From the NCBI GenBank assembly GCA_963682175.1, contig OY821775.1, positions 50,130,053-50,194,052 of the forward strand: a stretch of DNA of 64,000 nt. Reading direction: 5' to 3'. The position numbers and the translations under genes were made by a program. This document shows positions 12,384-23,802 of the stretch, piece after piece; the stretch's first letter is position 1, and each line of letters begins with the position of its first letter. The notes below the pieces were generated by a model, which was not told the DNA's origin, did not search any database, and was given only the letters and a program-made list of their open reading frames with translations. Source of the DNA: Triglochin maritima (lineage: Eukaryota > Streptophyta > Magnoliopsida > Alismatales > Juncaginaceae).

Positions 12384-12833
12384 TGTAGGACTTCGTGTCC
12401 CTATGTATTTATATATTTTAAATTTTTTAATACAACATACAAGATCGTTTTCATATTTTCAACAATTTTTATGTGCATTACTTTGTGTTTATTCTAATAT
12501 CATGCAACCCTACATTTATTAAAATAAACCACAAAGTAAAATCATACCTAAAGGTTCTCTAAAACCTTTTTGAAGATCTGGAGTCGCGTTGCCCGTTGAA
12601 TCGTCCACGGATTTGCCTCCGAGTGTTCATTAAACTCTAAACAAGATTAGAGAGAAAAGAGCTAGTCAATCAATCTCTAATAAGGCTTAGAATCTAGCTA
12701 ATAACCCATCTTTGAGCTCCTGAAATTTCTATCTCCTAAACTCAAAATTACTAAGAGAATTTTGTGGTGATTAGAAGAGAGATTAATGAGAGAAATAATT
12801 TTTGCATCAGTATTAAACAAGTAGGAGAAGGTG

Positions 12834-12843
12834 CCCTTTTATA
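12834..12843 (-). promoter_or_regulatory. TATA box in solo LTR
   Basis: TATAAAAGGG on the minus strand, a strong plant TATA box. The GGTCGACC cluster at 13017-13335 lies about 180 bp upstream in the LTR's own orientation. Confidence 0.6.
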
Positions 12844-13016
12844 GGCTACCAAAGCATCCTTATGAGGAGCTATTCTTTAACCATGATCCCTTGTTTATTC
12901 TCTCCTAAAATTAATCTCTAATTTCCACATAAACACCCTAAAAATGTTTTAATTAAATCTGGAATTAATTCACCCATGATTTAATTAATCTCTTAATAAT
13001 TCAGACAAAAATCGCA

Positions 13017-13335
13017 TTGTTCGGTGGACCATGAGCAAGACGGTCGACCAAATTTACATGAGAAAAAATTCAGACGATCTGCGTCTTGCTCGGTCGACCG
13101 TTGACACACTAAAATTTCTCCTGGCGAACATTCATCGGACGACCGTGTCACATTCGGTCTACCGAAAATATCCCAAGATATTTTCTCTCTGTTGACCGTT
13201 CACGCTCGGTTGACCGAACCCAATTGTCCAGGCACTCCAGACAATTTTGATCAACCAATTATGTTTACCCGTTTCCCGTTCGGTTGACCGTTCCGAAGAC
13301 ACCCTGGTCGACCGAACTCTAAACGGTTCACCGTG
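13017..13335. repeat. GGTCGACC palindrome cluster 1
   Basis: About ten exact or decayed copies at irregular spacing: GGTCGACC, GGTTGACC, GGACGACC, GGTCTACC and others. They are commonly preceded by TTC and followed by GAA or GTT. The DNA between copies is not repeated. Confidence 0.8.
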
Positions 13336-14544
13336 TTTGACCCCCGATTTTGCCTTTGTCAAATTTTGGATTTATTTCCAACAAAATTTGATCTTTTGAT
13401 TTTTTTAGCAAATTCACATATTATGTAATATAGTATCCTATGTAATATTAAATTATTACACCCCATAATATAAACACCTCATATGAATTTATTACGATTC
13501 TAATTATGTCAATTCTCATGACGTATTGATTTTATTGATTCACCACATGTGTCACATTTTCACATGAAACCCGACACGTTATATGAGCTTAAAATCAACC
13601 TCTTGTTTCCTAGTTTTGTGGTGTGACCTATAGGAGGATCTAAGCCAAATTGACAGCGATATTAAACACTTAATATCTCAAACTATAAGCGGTATCTAGC
13701 TACACATTATAGTTACCAAATTAGCATAGATGTCTTTGTTCCACCCGAACCAAAACACGATCCATTTAGTGATGTAAGTGCACCACTTGTGTCCGTCCCT
13801 TGCCTCATGATATTAAGAATATATACAAAGTAGAAATGTGTCATCTTTGTATTATATTCATTTCTTGATCTCTTTAAGCTAATTATAACTATGTAACTTA
13901 ACTCAAGTTACATTGTGTGCATTATAATTTTACTTTATCAAGTGACTCACTAATATCATCACTCAATTAAGAGGGGCAATGATAATCGTTTGACTAGCTA
14001 TCTTTTCCAGCACAAGTCATGCTCAACCAACTATTGCATTTATCACTACACTCATTGATAGCTTTTGACAATAATCAAATTAAGCACTTCTTGAATGAAA
14101 AGATATAAGTCTCATATCTTAGGATCCAAGACACAGTAAAAACATTAATGACACGAAACACAATTCCATAATGTTTTACTTGTTAGGTCTATTCAATATA
14201 TAAAAGTATTTTTTTTTCTTTTATATAATCGTGTCGTCAATTATTTGTAGAGCTACAACAATCGATGACCAACACGACAATCTTATCTCGGTGATTAATG
14301 TTTCATGTTAATTACCATGATTGTGAATAACTTTTGATTTATGTAAACCATTATCTTTTAGAGCTCTACAATTAAGGACCAAGTGTTTCTTCCTTAACAC
14401 TTCCAAAAGACGAATATCATAATCAAGGAACAAAATGTTTGCACATCCAATTCATAATAATTGACATATAAAAGTAAAACTTTTAGAACACATTCCTTTA
14501 AAAAATCGCATGGAGAAATGTGCAAATCGTGGGCAGGACTGGGT

Positions 14545-14990
14545 CAAACGGTCGACTGAACGAGTGCTTCAGTCGACCGATCTTCTAACCGTAGCGCAAA
14601 ACATGTTCCATTGGTCGAGCAGACCTTAAGTAGCAGTCGACCGAAAATGGACAGACACTTTTCTTGTTTGCTCGAGTGCATACTCGGTCGAAGTTCGGTC
14701 CATTTTCGATCCATTTTCGTGTTCGGTCCATTTTCGGTCGACCGAACACTTAAGTTTCGGTCGACCGAAAATGGACAGACACTTTTGCCCAGCTCCTCGT
14801 GTGTGCCTGGTCGACCGAACACTTAAGTTCTGGTCGACCGAAAATGGACAGACACTTTTGCCCAGCTCCTCGTGTGTGCCCGGTCAACCGAACAACTCCT
14901 CTCGATCGACCGAAACACGCCAGACGTTGTTGCTGGACAAATCAGAACACACATCCGGTCGACTGAACGCCTTCCGGTCGACCGAATGTC
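14545..14990. repeat. GGTCGACC palindrome cluster 2 with 73-bp tandem repeat
   Basis: More than twelve exact or near copies of GGTCGACC. Inside it, a 73-bp unit at 14736-14808 is repeated at 14809-14881. Each unit holds two palindromes plus the words AAAATGGACAGACACTTTT and GCCCAGCTCCTCGTG. A partial related unit lies further left near 14645. Translations through it are shadows and not genes. Confidence 0.85.
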
Positions 14991-14999
14991 TGTTTTATT

Positions 15000-15434
15000 C
15001 CACGAATACTTTAATCACATATTCAAGGTAAACAACAACACAATAAAACTAATTCAAAAATCTACCTATCAATTTTAGCTCAAGCTCGAAATTCAACTCA
15101 AAAAACGTTCTGACTCTGATTTAGCTTGAAAATAAAGATCTTGATGAAAAACAAAAAAAAAATCCAATTTGATTTGGTATTCGAACCGCTCGAATTCGAA
15201 AAAATTAAAGCATGACTCGAATTTTTTATTGGTCTATTTGTTTTTTTAATATTTAGTAATAATATAGGTTAACACTTTATGTTTAGGATTTTCACTCGAC
15301 TCGACTCGTTTACACCCTATTCTAAATTGTTATTTTTTTGTTATTTACAAAGTTTTCCTGGTTATTCTTTTTTCTATTGTTTCATAGTTCTCTTAAGGAA
15401 GCACAACCAAGCTCGATATGCAATCTTCGCCTCA
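15000..15434. other. AT-rich sequence, no gene seen
   Basis: Lies between palindrome cluster 2 and the BAHD fragment. A start-to-stop frame runs into the fragment, but the part before about 15435 shows no similarity to the family. Confidence 0.5.
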
Positions 15435-16144
15435 ACCAGGCACTTGAAATCCAAGATTCCAACTAACCCAACCACCTTTGTGTCCCTTTTGGCACACTTG
15501 TGGGTCAAAATAACAATAACTCGACAATTAAAACCCGACGCGATGACTCGAATACGTGTGGCCGTCAATGGTAGAAGACGACTCAATACACCGACACCAT
15601 TTGAATTCTTTGGCAATGTGGTAATCAATGCTTTCCCAACGACGAAAGTGGAAGACCTCTTGAATGGAGGAACACCTCGAGCTGTAGTGTTGATTCATGA
15701 AGCCATTGTGAGCATCAATGATAATTACATAAGGTCATTGTTCGATTTTGGGGAGATTAATAAGATCGACGAGTTGGTACGTGATTCTCTTTAATTTTTT
15801 GTTCTTTTCATTTGAAATTGAAGTAGAACGTTGCTTTATTAATCTCAAAAAATAAATCTACACATGCATGATTTTTCAAACAGGTGCCGATGTCGGAAGG
15901 CGAAGGAATGGTATTGTGCCCCAACCTTGAAGTGGACAGTTGGTTAGGGTTTGGGTTTGGAGAAGTCGATTTCGGGTGTGGTAACCGCCATTGCATTTTT
16001 TCACCTACTTGGATTCCGGTGGAAGGAGTTATATAGTCTTTAGCTCGGAAATTGGAAAGAAGGGAGATGTAAGTGTGAAAATTAGTTTGTTCTGAGGAGC
16101 ATGCCAAGGTGTTGAGAGAAATTTCACATTCGGTCGACGATTGA
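15435..16144 (+). pseudogene. BAHD acyltransferase pseudogene fragment
   Basis: Remains of the C-terminal half of a BAHD acyl-CoA acyltransferase, closest in feel to the agmatine/putrescine hydroxycinnamoyltransferase clade. The first part (to 15776) carries the family's TTFVSLLAHLW, VNGRRRLN and FFGNVVINAFP blocks. A GTACGT...CAG intron (15777-15883) joins in phase 0 to CPNLEVDSWLGFGFGEVDFG. There the usual DFGWG structural motif reads DFGCG. After PVEG the frame breaks near 16030. Similarity continues in another frame, then again in a third as SEEHAKVLREI, up to a TGA at 16142. The N-terminal half with the catalytic HxxxD is absent upstream. The gene is therefore truncated, has at least two frameshifts, and should be inactive. 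Family assignment is from motifs; the substrate is unknown. Confidence 0.85.
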
Positions 16145-18339
16145 GGGGAGGCGGTCAGGTATGCCAAAAGTGAGTACATACCAAATTTTAATTTTCGAAT
16201 CGAACCCACCAAAACCACTCAAAGTTAGAACTTAACATGATGGCCCAAGCATCAATGCATGGTTGGCCATCACTTGCATTAACAAATTCAAAGGGCATCC
16301 ATCATCTTCATCTTAGTGGAAATAGACTTGGCACCAACTTCCATCAAAAAGATGTAACTTGGTTCCAATTTGTAATGGATATGTTAGGAGTGGATGTTTG
16401 GTGACATTTCTTCCAATGTCTTTGGCCATGTAGTTAAGCCATTTCATTAGTGTAAGTAATACATATCCTATACTAATTATGTGCTCTTGATTTTTTTCTT
16501 TCTTTCTTTTGCTTTGACGTGTCAATTCGACAAAATATCATAATTAGTATAGGAACAATTTAGATATTTGTTGCGTTTAGTCCAGGAATAATCAATATTT
16601 GATATTAGTTTTTGTCTTTCTCAGTAGTAAGAGTAGTACGGAAAAGTATAATCGGAGAGAGGAGACTTCTTGGGGTTTTTTTTTGTTTTGAAATAGAGAC
16701 TTCTTGGTTTATTATCATAATCGGTTAACATAAATTAATAAATGTTCTATCGTAAAGTCTCTAATCTATGGGAGAAATTACTTTAAGACAACTTCAAAGG
16801 TGATGTAGAGATTATCTAATTCCAGTGATTAGTGAGTAGTAACGTCAATGAAGAGAGTAGTCAATATAAGAAAAATGTCAACGGCTTCACGTGTGTTAAA
16901 CGAAATTGAGAACATCTCAATGGGCCTAACGACGAGTTGGGTGGGAAAGAAAATCTTGTTTGATTATTATTTTTGTAATATAACATGTGATTATGCAATT
17001 CCACCTTAATAGTAACAATTAATTCTGTTATTTATCAAAACAAAAATTGAAAAAGATGGGTTAGTATTCAACTTTATCATGATTCAATTGTGTATGTAGT
17101 TTTGCTTGTATTGCATTATATTGATCATGTGTCGAATATTTAAATTGATGCGAGCCGTAAATTGAAGTGAGAACGACTTAAAGCAACAAAAGAAAAATGT
17201 GTTAAACGACTAAACGAGTCTATTCGACTAAATTCCTATACATTTTGTTCAATTAAATTTTACAAAATCAACTAGCATTTGTTAAGAATTTCTTTTCCTC
17301 CTACCAACCACTTCTTGAAGTTCATAAGTTTTAATCATCTTAACCAGAGATTAAGGTGGTTGTTGATGGTAATGAATAATGATCTCATGTTGGGGTGAAT
17401 CCAAACCGTCCAATTTGGGGTTCAATGTTGGAACTTGGAAAAATGGAAGCCCACCAAATATTTGAAGATCTTATCTCGTCTATATTATGATTATTATCTA
17501 CCAAGAATGAGATCATCTTGCAAAGTTTCACGTAAAGTGGGCCCCCACATTCTGTAGATGTAATCTTGGCTATCCATTTACATTAAATATTTGTCATTTC
17601 TCAATTTAACATTATACATACTTCGTGCATCTAAATACTTCTCCATTCTCTGGAAATTCCTGAAAATTCTTTTAGTTAAATACTTGCGTATTTAAACATC
17701 TAGCTAAGAAATATGTCTCATGCACACGTGATATTCTTGCCTTAATAGATCAAATCCAGAGGATTTTGAGATAATCATCAGAAAATAAAAGGGTATTTAA
17801 CTATTTATAGTGAGAATTGGAAATAAGATAAGTATGATGAGAATATTGCCCCCAAATTAGGGATGTTTATGTCAATTCCCCAAAAAACGCCCCAAATTAG
17901 GGATGTTTATGACAAGGGGACAAGTGGTTAAAAATCTAGCTAGTGACGATTGTGTTTTTGTTACTGTTGGGGATCGAGTTTCTCTCTCATTACAGCAACA
18001 AATCTAGAGAGAGAAAGCTACAAGGACGACAGACAGTGTTGGAAAGTATATGATTCCTCTTATCTTTTTTTTGGGACAGGTTTTTAACGACACTTAGGTC
18101 ATCCACTACCAAGCCCCCAACCTTTTCAAAAACCACAATTTCTTTCTCCACCACCTTATCAATCTAACGTCAAAAAACATCTACTACTCTCCTAAACTTT
18201 CAACACACTCTTTCCTTAACATCATTTTTTATTCTTTCACAATAATCCACAAACTACATAACAAATTATTTTTGCAATTACTAAATCTAATTAAATAACA
18301 AGTATTACGATTAAAACTACAAAAATATTGGCCAACAAA
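16145..18339. other. Intergenic sequence with one short direct repeat
   Basis: No gene recognised. A unit of about 26 bp containing CCCAAATTAGGGATGTTTAT occurs at about 17849 and again 40 bp later. The remainder is AT-rich and featureless to my eye. Confidence 0.5.
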
Positions 18340-18430
18340 ATAGGATCCTCAACAGGATTCAAACCTGCGACCTTAAGGGGAAAAACAATGAAGCAAACTA
18401 CTATGCAACCAAGAATTAATGCAAGTTTTA
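18340..18430 (-). mobile_element. Possible tRNA-derived SINE head
   Basis: On the minus strand a Pol III B-box-like GGTTTGAATCC (18365-18355) lies about 30 bases after an A-box-like GGTTGCATAGTAG (18410-18398). This is the arrangement of plant SINE 5' ends. I cannot define its 3' end, tail or target duplication, so this is tentative. Confidence 0.3.
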
Positions 18431-20460
18431 TTGTTTTGTCCAACATATTCGGTTTTCAATTAACTGTGAAATGTGCAAACTTTTAGTCACATATCGACTA
18501 ATGCAACAAACACTTCCTATGTCATGACTATAAAACGATTTGCAACCTATGTTCACAAGCCAACCCCTTTGAATGAGACTTCATCTAGTTGAAGTTCCTG
18601 GGTTAAATAAATTCGGGTAAAAAAACTTAATAAAAAAATTGAAAACAAGCCATTGGATTGGGGACATGTGTGTCCCCAACCCCACCGAGCGGGGTGTACC
18701 CTCGGGATTCCGTCCCCATTAAGGGGGCGGAAATTGATTGGGCGCCCAATTTTTTTGGCCCCGAGTGGCCCTTCACTCCTCCATTTGGGTTTAATAATAC
18801 AAATTAGTGAAAATTTGTCTGAAGTATTTATAGTTTTAAAACATTTTTATCCCAATTCTTTTACGAGACAATATTTAGTAGTTGGAGTGAGTAGAAGTTA
18901 AGCAAAAGCGAAAAATTAAGTTTGCGATGTAGGAGCTGAAGTGATAAGGTTGTGATAGATATTACAAATAAAAAATTTAACACTTGATGTCCAATTAACA
19001 CTATTCACAATAGTTGACATTAGTAGGGTTGTCAAATTCATATTTCGGGGTGTGTTTTGATACGAACACGAATCGACACGAATTTTCCTCCCTCAACTTG
19101 AACCCGAATACGAATTAAAATGAAAATGTCAACACAAACACGAAAACCTAAAACTTAACTCAAACATGAATGCATCAGATAACCCGAACCCAACCCACGT
19201 TGACAAGTGCAACGAGGCAATCGAGGAGGAGGACGACGACATGGAAGTTGTCACACTTGATGAGGGAGGTGGAGAGAGGGGGAGGAGGGCAGGCAAGGGG
19301 ACAAGTGGTGGAGAGGAGGAGGAGGGTGGGGGTGAAGAAGGTGGAGAGGAGTGGTTTGGAGGCGTGAAATATCAAGAGAAATGTTGTGGGTTTTAAGTTT
19401 AATTTTATTTCAATTTTATTTTATTTTAAATTATTCGTGTCAACCTGAATTACACGAAATACGAAATACCTCAACTCGAGTTCAACCTGAATTCGACGTG
19501 AACTCAAAAAAGACCTGGGTACCGGGCTCAATATTTATATATATTTAGTATTTTTGGAGGTATTTAATAATTTTTTAACGGGCTAGCCTTGTCGGCCTGT
19601 ATCCCAGGTCTAACAGAAAATTGGTTAGTTTTAACATTTTAGTGTTAAGTTCAGGTTCAATTTTCGTGTCATGTTTAACTCATACATATGTGAGTCTTGT
19701 GATTAAAAGTACGAGAGTAATTTTTGATCGTGTCAGAGTTTTATTGTGAATTCTGTGCTTAAAAAGACTTCGTTTGCAACTTTGCATCCATAACCACACG
19801 AAAGAGAAAAAATAATTGCTGCCAAATAATGCGTTGGGATGGTAATTACTTTCCTTTTATTAGTGCAACACAAATAACACACTGAATATCATTAAAAAAT
19901 GAGCTCAAATAACAAATTATTTTTTTTGCCATTTTGTTTAATTTGTATCTTTGACATGAACATGTGTTTTTCTTGTTTAATTTTAGAGAAGAACAAGAGA
20001 CGAGATATTAAATCAAATTGCCAGACAAGCATGATGATCTGCCTCACACGTATACTACATACATTGTTCATAGAAAATATAATAGTGAACACATTTTCTA
20101 GTTGGATTTAGGAGCAACTTAATTTTTGTCGGCTCACAATAATTTTCTTAGCACTTGCAAAAGTGACTTGAATATCTTACTTCTTTAATTTTTATGAGCA
20201 GCGTGGAAGGAAAGGAATAAATGAGTATTTAGAAAAATCTGAGTCTCATTTGTAATTTTACTTGACAATATTATTATTTTTTGTTTGTTAAAGTGGTAGT
20301 TGTACCAATTAAAAATACTCGAACAAAAAAGGATATATGTGCCACATTTCCAACACAAGAAAAAGGTCAGACGGGAGTATTATTAAAACCCTTTTAATCT
20401 AACACTCCGTGAGTGTCAGATACCACGGCTACTTATCATCGACACTGCACAATTTGTACG
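18431..20460. other. Intergenic sequence with decayed repeat material
   Basis: Around 19020-19750 the words CGAACACGAA, ACACGAA and GTGTCAACC recur, in the style of decayed plant repeats. An acidic, glycine-rich open frame at 19166-19396 comes from purine-rich low-complexity DNA and is not a convincing gene. I see no other feature. Confidence 0.45.
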
Positions 20461-20502
20461 CTATAAAAGTAAATATTTGGTCAAAAACAAAAGAGCAAAT
20501 TA

Positions 20503-20521
20503 TGTCTCTCCTCTCTCTCTT
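20503..20521 (+). promoter_or_regulatory. CT-rich tract upstream of the MED26-like gene
   Basis: A pyrimidine-rich CT repeat about 600 bp upstream of the MED26-like start codon. CT tracts often mark transcription start regions in plants. The leader is long and may contain an intron; I could not place the transcription start. Confidence 0.35.
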
Positions 20522-21109
20522 GATTATGTCATTAGAATAAATCTAATCTCTTCCTTCCTCTCTTGGCTCTCCAAGTCCATGGTGGGTTTTTTCCACTGAC
20601 TGCAAAATACCAAACCAAACCCCAAAAAAATAAGAAAAAAAATATACCGAATCCTTCTGTTTTATTCTGGCAATTTTCACAAGAGAGGGAGAGAAAAAAA
20701 GCTGACATCATCACAGTTGGGAAGTTTCTGATTAGAACAACAAAAACTGTTCCTTTTTTTGCCGATTTCTTCCGATTTCTCGATCGAATTCTCATCAAAA
20801 TCGAATCTTTTTCGTTCCCTGATCTTCGTTTTCTCCTCTCGAACACTCTCGTCGTTGGGTTTTGGTTATCGTGGTTGTTTTGGGCAGTAACTAATCCCAT
20901 TTCTGTAGTGGTGGTTTCTGCTCTTTTGCTCGTTTTCCGGTCGAAATCCGATTTTTTTTCCAGGAAATTTTAGGTACCCATTTCGTTTTTGGCTTCCAAA
21001 AAGCTGCTTCTGTGATCAAAATCCGATCTTGGGGTCGTTACTTTGGTTTCCATATTTTTGCAGGTTTTTTTGGTTAGGAAAAAGTCCACCTTTCGCCCCC
21101 AATCCGGAG

Positions 21110-23802
21110 ATGGAATCTGAAACCCTAGATGACTGGAGGAATCGATTTGATGATTCCAACATCTTTGATGTTATCGAGAATTCGATCCTCATAGCGGCCT
21201 CCGATTGCCCAACCGAATTCCGCGCTAGGCGGGCCGGAATTGCCGAGTTGCTCTTCTGTTGCCGCACGGCCCACTGCCTCGGTTGCGACCGGGTTGAGCT
21301 TCAGGTGCCAGAACCGGAAGACGAGGATGCTGGTTTCAGGAGGGAAGGGGAAGGTGTGATGAGTGATGGTGGTGGGGAGAAGGAGAGTAAGGTTAATAGC
21401 ACTGCTGATGATGTTGCTTGCTTGAACCAAATGGTTAGCAATTATAGTTATGATGAGGCCGAGGCGTTGACGGAGGAGCTCGAGGAGGAGTCTCAAACCA
21501 TTAGAGAGGTTTTGAGAATCAAAGGAGTGATTGCCAACAAGAGTGATGAGGTCTGTGCTCTTGGTTACTGCAGAATGTTGGTTAATTTAGATTTGCTGAA
21601 TTATACTGAATGAGTTATTATTGAGTTGAATCGCTTGAAGATCTGATTCTTTCTCTTATCAAATTTTATGTTTTCTGGTAATTCGAAGCGCTTGGTACTT
21701 GCTTCTAGCTTTGTTTTTGTGGATAAAGCATATGTAGTTTCTAGCTGATGCTCGATAATTAGCTTGAAAGGTGTTCTTATTATGTTGTTGTGATTGTTTT
21801 GTTACTTAATCGTAGGCTGATTGCATTATCTTTGTTTGTTGTTTGAATAATGTATCAGTTAAATCACATTGTGTTTATCATTTTGTTTAAACTAGTTTTG
21901 CTGATTAAGTCACATTATATTGGCTTTTTGTTTAACTAGTTTGTTTATTAATTGCAGTCTGATTCTGTGCTGTTTGAGTCACTAAGGGGGCTTCAATTGA
22001 TGCAACTTTCCGTGGAAACGCTTCAGGTACAATTTTGTTTGGTTTTCCGTACCAATTCCGGATTGGAATTGCTATTATTATTATTATTATTCTCGATACA
22101 CTATGTTCTTTTCCGCTTGAAGCTTTGATTTGATTTCCTTATTCTGCACATAGGCAACCGAAATTGGCAAGGCGGTCAATGGTCTTCGGAAACACAATTC
22201 AAATCAGATACGTCACCTCGTGCGGACTCTCATCGAGTAAGTTCCTTAATTATGCTTGACGGTATCCGGATATGGATGTTTGGAAGCTAAATATTGGAGC
22301 AAGATGCTTCTCCAAATTTATGAATACTTTATTTGGTTTAGCAAAACCATGACTTTGAAATGTGATCATTGCCAAAAATAAAGTTTCTTTTCTGTTTTTA
22401 AATGGAGTTGAACTTCAAGTGGTTGATTTTTAGATTACTGTTTCTATAACAATAGCATATGTTTGACTTTGTATCCTTCCACTTTCTTAACATATTAGCT
22501 TCTCATGATGTTGGAGAAACAAAAACTAATCAGTCTTAATCTTTTTGGTGCAGTGAGTGGAAAGTCTTGGTTGAGGAGCATGTTGCTGCCACAACTATTC
22601 TTGAAGGTCAAGATTCTTAACTCAAATTAAGGCGATCGAGTTCTTTTTTTTGTTTGTTCATATTACAAATTCTTTTTCCCCCCATTACAGAAACTACACC
22701 AGAGTCGATGGATCCATCAAATATCGATGATGATTTTGATGAAGGGCTTCCATCTCCTCCTCTGGATGAAGGAGTTTTCTTGCCCACTGAAACGCATTTC
22801 GAATTCTCCAAAGTATGCGGGCAACATAATTTTCTGATTTTATACCAAGATTTTCGTTTTTAAGCTAACTGTGCATTTCTCGTGTTGAATGTAATCATAT
22901 TTGAAGTTCTTTGAAGGAATGGATGACTATGGAAGTGAGTAAATCTCCTTTATTTATTTTTCTGTTCACAGTTTTGTTCGTCGTGGTTTCCTTATTTGTT
23001 GATGTTTTCATTGCAGATCCTCAAAACATTGCGGAGTTCAACAGGAACAAAGGAAATGGAAGGAGACCAACACATCCGAATTTCAACAAGCCAAAGAGAA
23101 ATGAGCCGGCCCATCGGTCTAGCTCTCCCGAAGACAAGACTACGAGATCACAAGACAGCATCGTCAAACATAAATCTCGACAAGAAGAAGTGGGCACTAA
23201 GCAAACTAAATTTCAAGAAGCAAACGTCAGTCATAGGAGAGTCCAGACTTCCCCGTATAGGCCATCAAAGCTCGAAGCTCATGGTAACGATATTGGAAGA
23301 TATCCCAAGTTAAGTGATGGGCAAAGCAAGAGTGAACCAAAAGCTATTCGACCGGGTCCTGCTGTGGTCAGGAACAAGCCGCCGAGCATTCCGCATGATG
23401 TTAGTATCAAAGCTCCCTTGCCTCGTGTTTGAGTAGTAGTGAACATTAAGGGTAACTAATGTGATATTTTGTCCTCATTTATAGATATCAAAGAATACGG
23501 AGGACAACTTGGTTAGGGTGAAGCTCGAAATGGCAAAAAGGAAGCTTCAAGAACGCTATCAAGAAGCTGAAAATGGTATGATGTATTCAATTGTAATAAT
23601 TTTTTTACTCCAAACGGGTCTTTATGACATCTGATCAGTTGATTAGTTTTTTTCCTCTTTTCTTTTTCACGATGCAGCAAAGAAGCAAAGAACGATAAGA
23701 GTCATGGAGATACATGATCTCCCAAAACAAGGACTAAACCGCAAGCCATTTTATCCTAAACTAGGAAACGGGATCCGGCAGTGGGCAAATGGAAGGCACT
23801 AA
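21110..23802 (+). CDS. MED26-like Mediator subunit with TFIIS N-terminal domain
   Basis: Predicted 464-aa protein matching plant Mediator subunit 26 (MED26a/b type). MED26 links Mediator to RNA polymerase II elongation factors in the nucleus. Exons: 21110-21550, 21958-22026, 22154-22236, 22554-22606, 22691-22812, 22907-22934, 23017-23399, 23485-23575 and 23678-23802. All junction phases agree. The TFIIS-N/LW helical domain spans about residues 110-210, including LFESLRGLQLMQLSVETLQ, IGKAVNGLRKH and RTLIDEWKVLV. A Pro/Asp-rich linker and a long basic, disordered region follow. The conserved C-terminal block holds LVRVKLEMAKRKLQERYQEA. Two donors are non-consensus but fit the family: GTCTGT after exon 1 and GTTAGT after exon 7. 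The alternative to the latter would read on to a TGA at 23430. The start is the ATG at 21110, followed by ESETLDDWRNRF. Confidence 0.9.

Larger units (their letters stand above)
12384..14501 (-). mobile_element. Solo LTR, longer relative of the copy at 36320
   Basis: Begins TGTAGGACTTCG and ends near CACATTCCTTTA. Two segments match the 36320-37402 solo LTR: about 12540-13340 (shared words such as GGTTCTCTAAAACC and AACTCTAAACAAGAT) and about 14280-14500 (AATTACCATGATTG, TTTTAGAGCTCTAC, CTTTTAGAACACATTCC). About 0.9 kb between them is missing from the other copy. AAAAT on the left (12379-12383) and AAAAT on the right (14502-14506) may be the 5-bp target duplication, with one extra A. No internal coding region is seen, as expected of a solo LTR left by recombination. 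The superfamily is uncertain. Confidence 0.65.

Noticed and set aside
13017..13335. Considered whether the repeated palindromes could be a CRISPR array.
   Set aside because: Repeat units are only 8-10 bp, spacing is irregular, copies are decayed and the genome is a plant's.
14544..15078. Overlapping open frames with repeated RSTENG/SVDR words.
   Set aside because: They are translations of the GGTCGACC array and its 73-bp repeat, in several frames at once.
16313..16525. Minus-strand frame with a faint mTERF-like look (WLNYMAKDIGRNVTKHPLL).
   Set aside because: Only one short repeat-like stretch, no flanking repeats or exons; similarity too weak.
19166..19396. Acidic glycine-rich open frame.
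   Set aside because: Encoded by purine-rich low-complexity DNA and lacking gene context.
20532..20973. Open frames on both strands upstream of the MED26-like gene.
   Set aside because: Low-complexity Phe/Lys-rich translations of a pyrimidine-rich leader; no domain.
23400..23432. Read-through of MED26-like exon 7 to TGA as the protein end.
   Set aside because: Exons 8 and 9 encode the conserved MED26 C-terminal block and join in phase through the GTTAGT donor at 23400.
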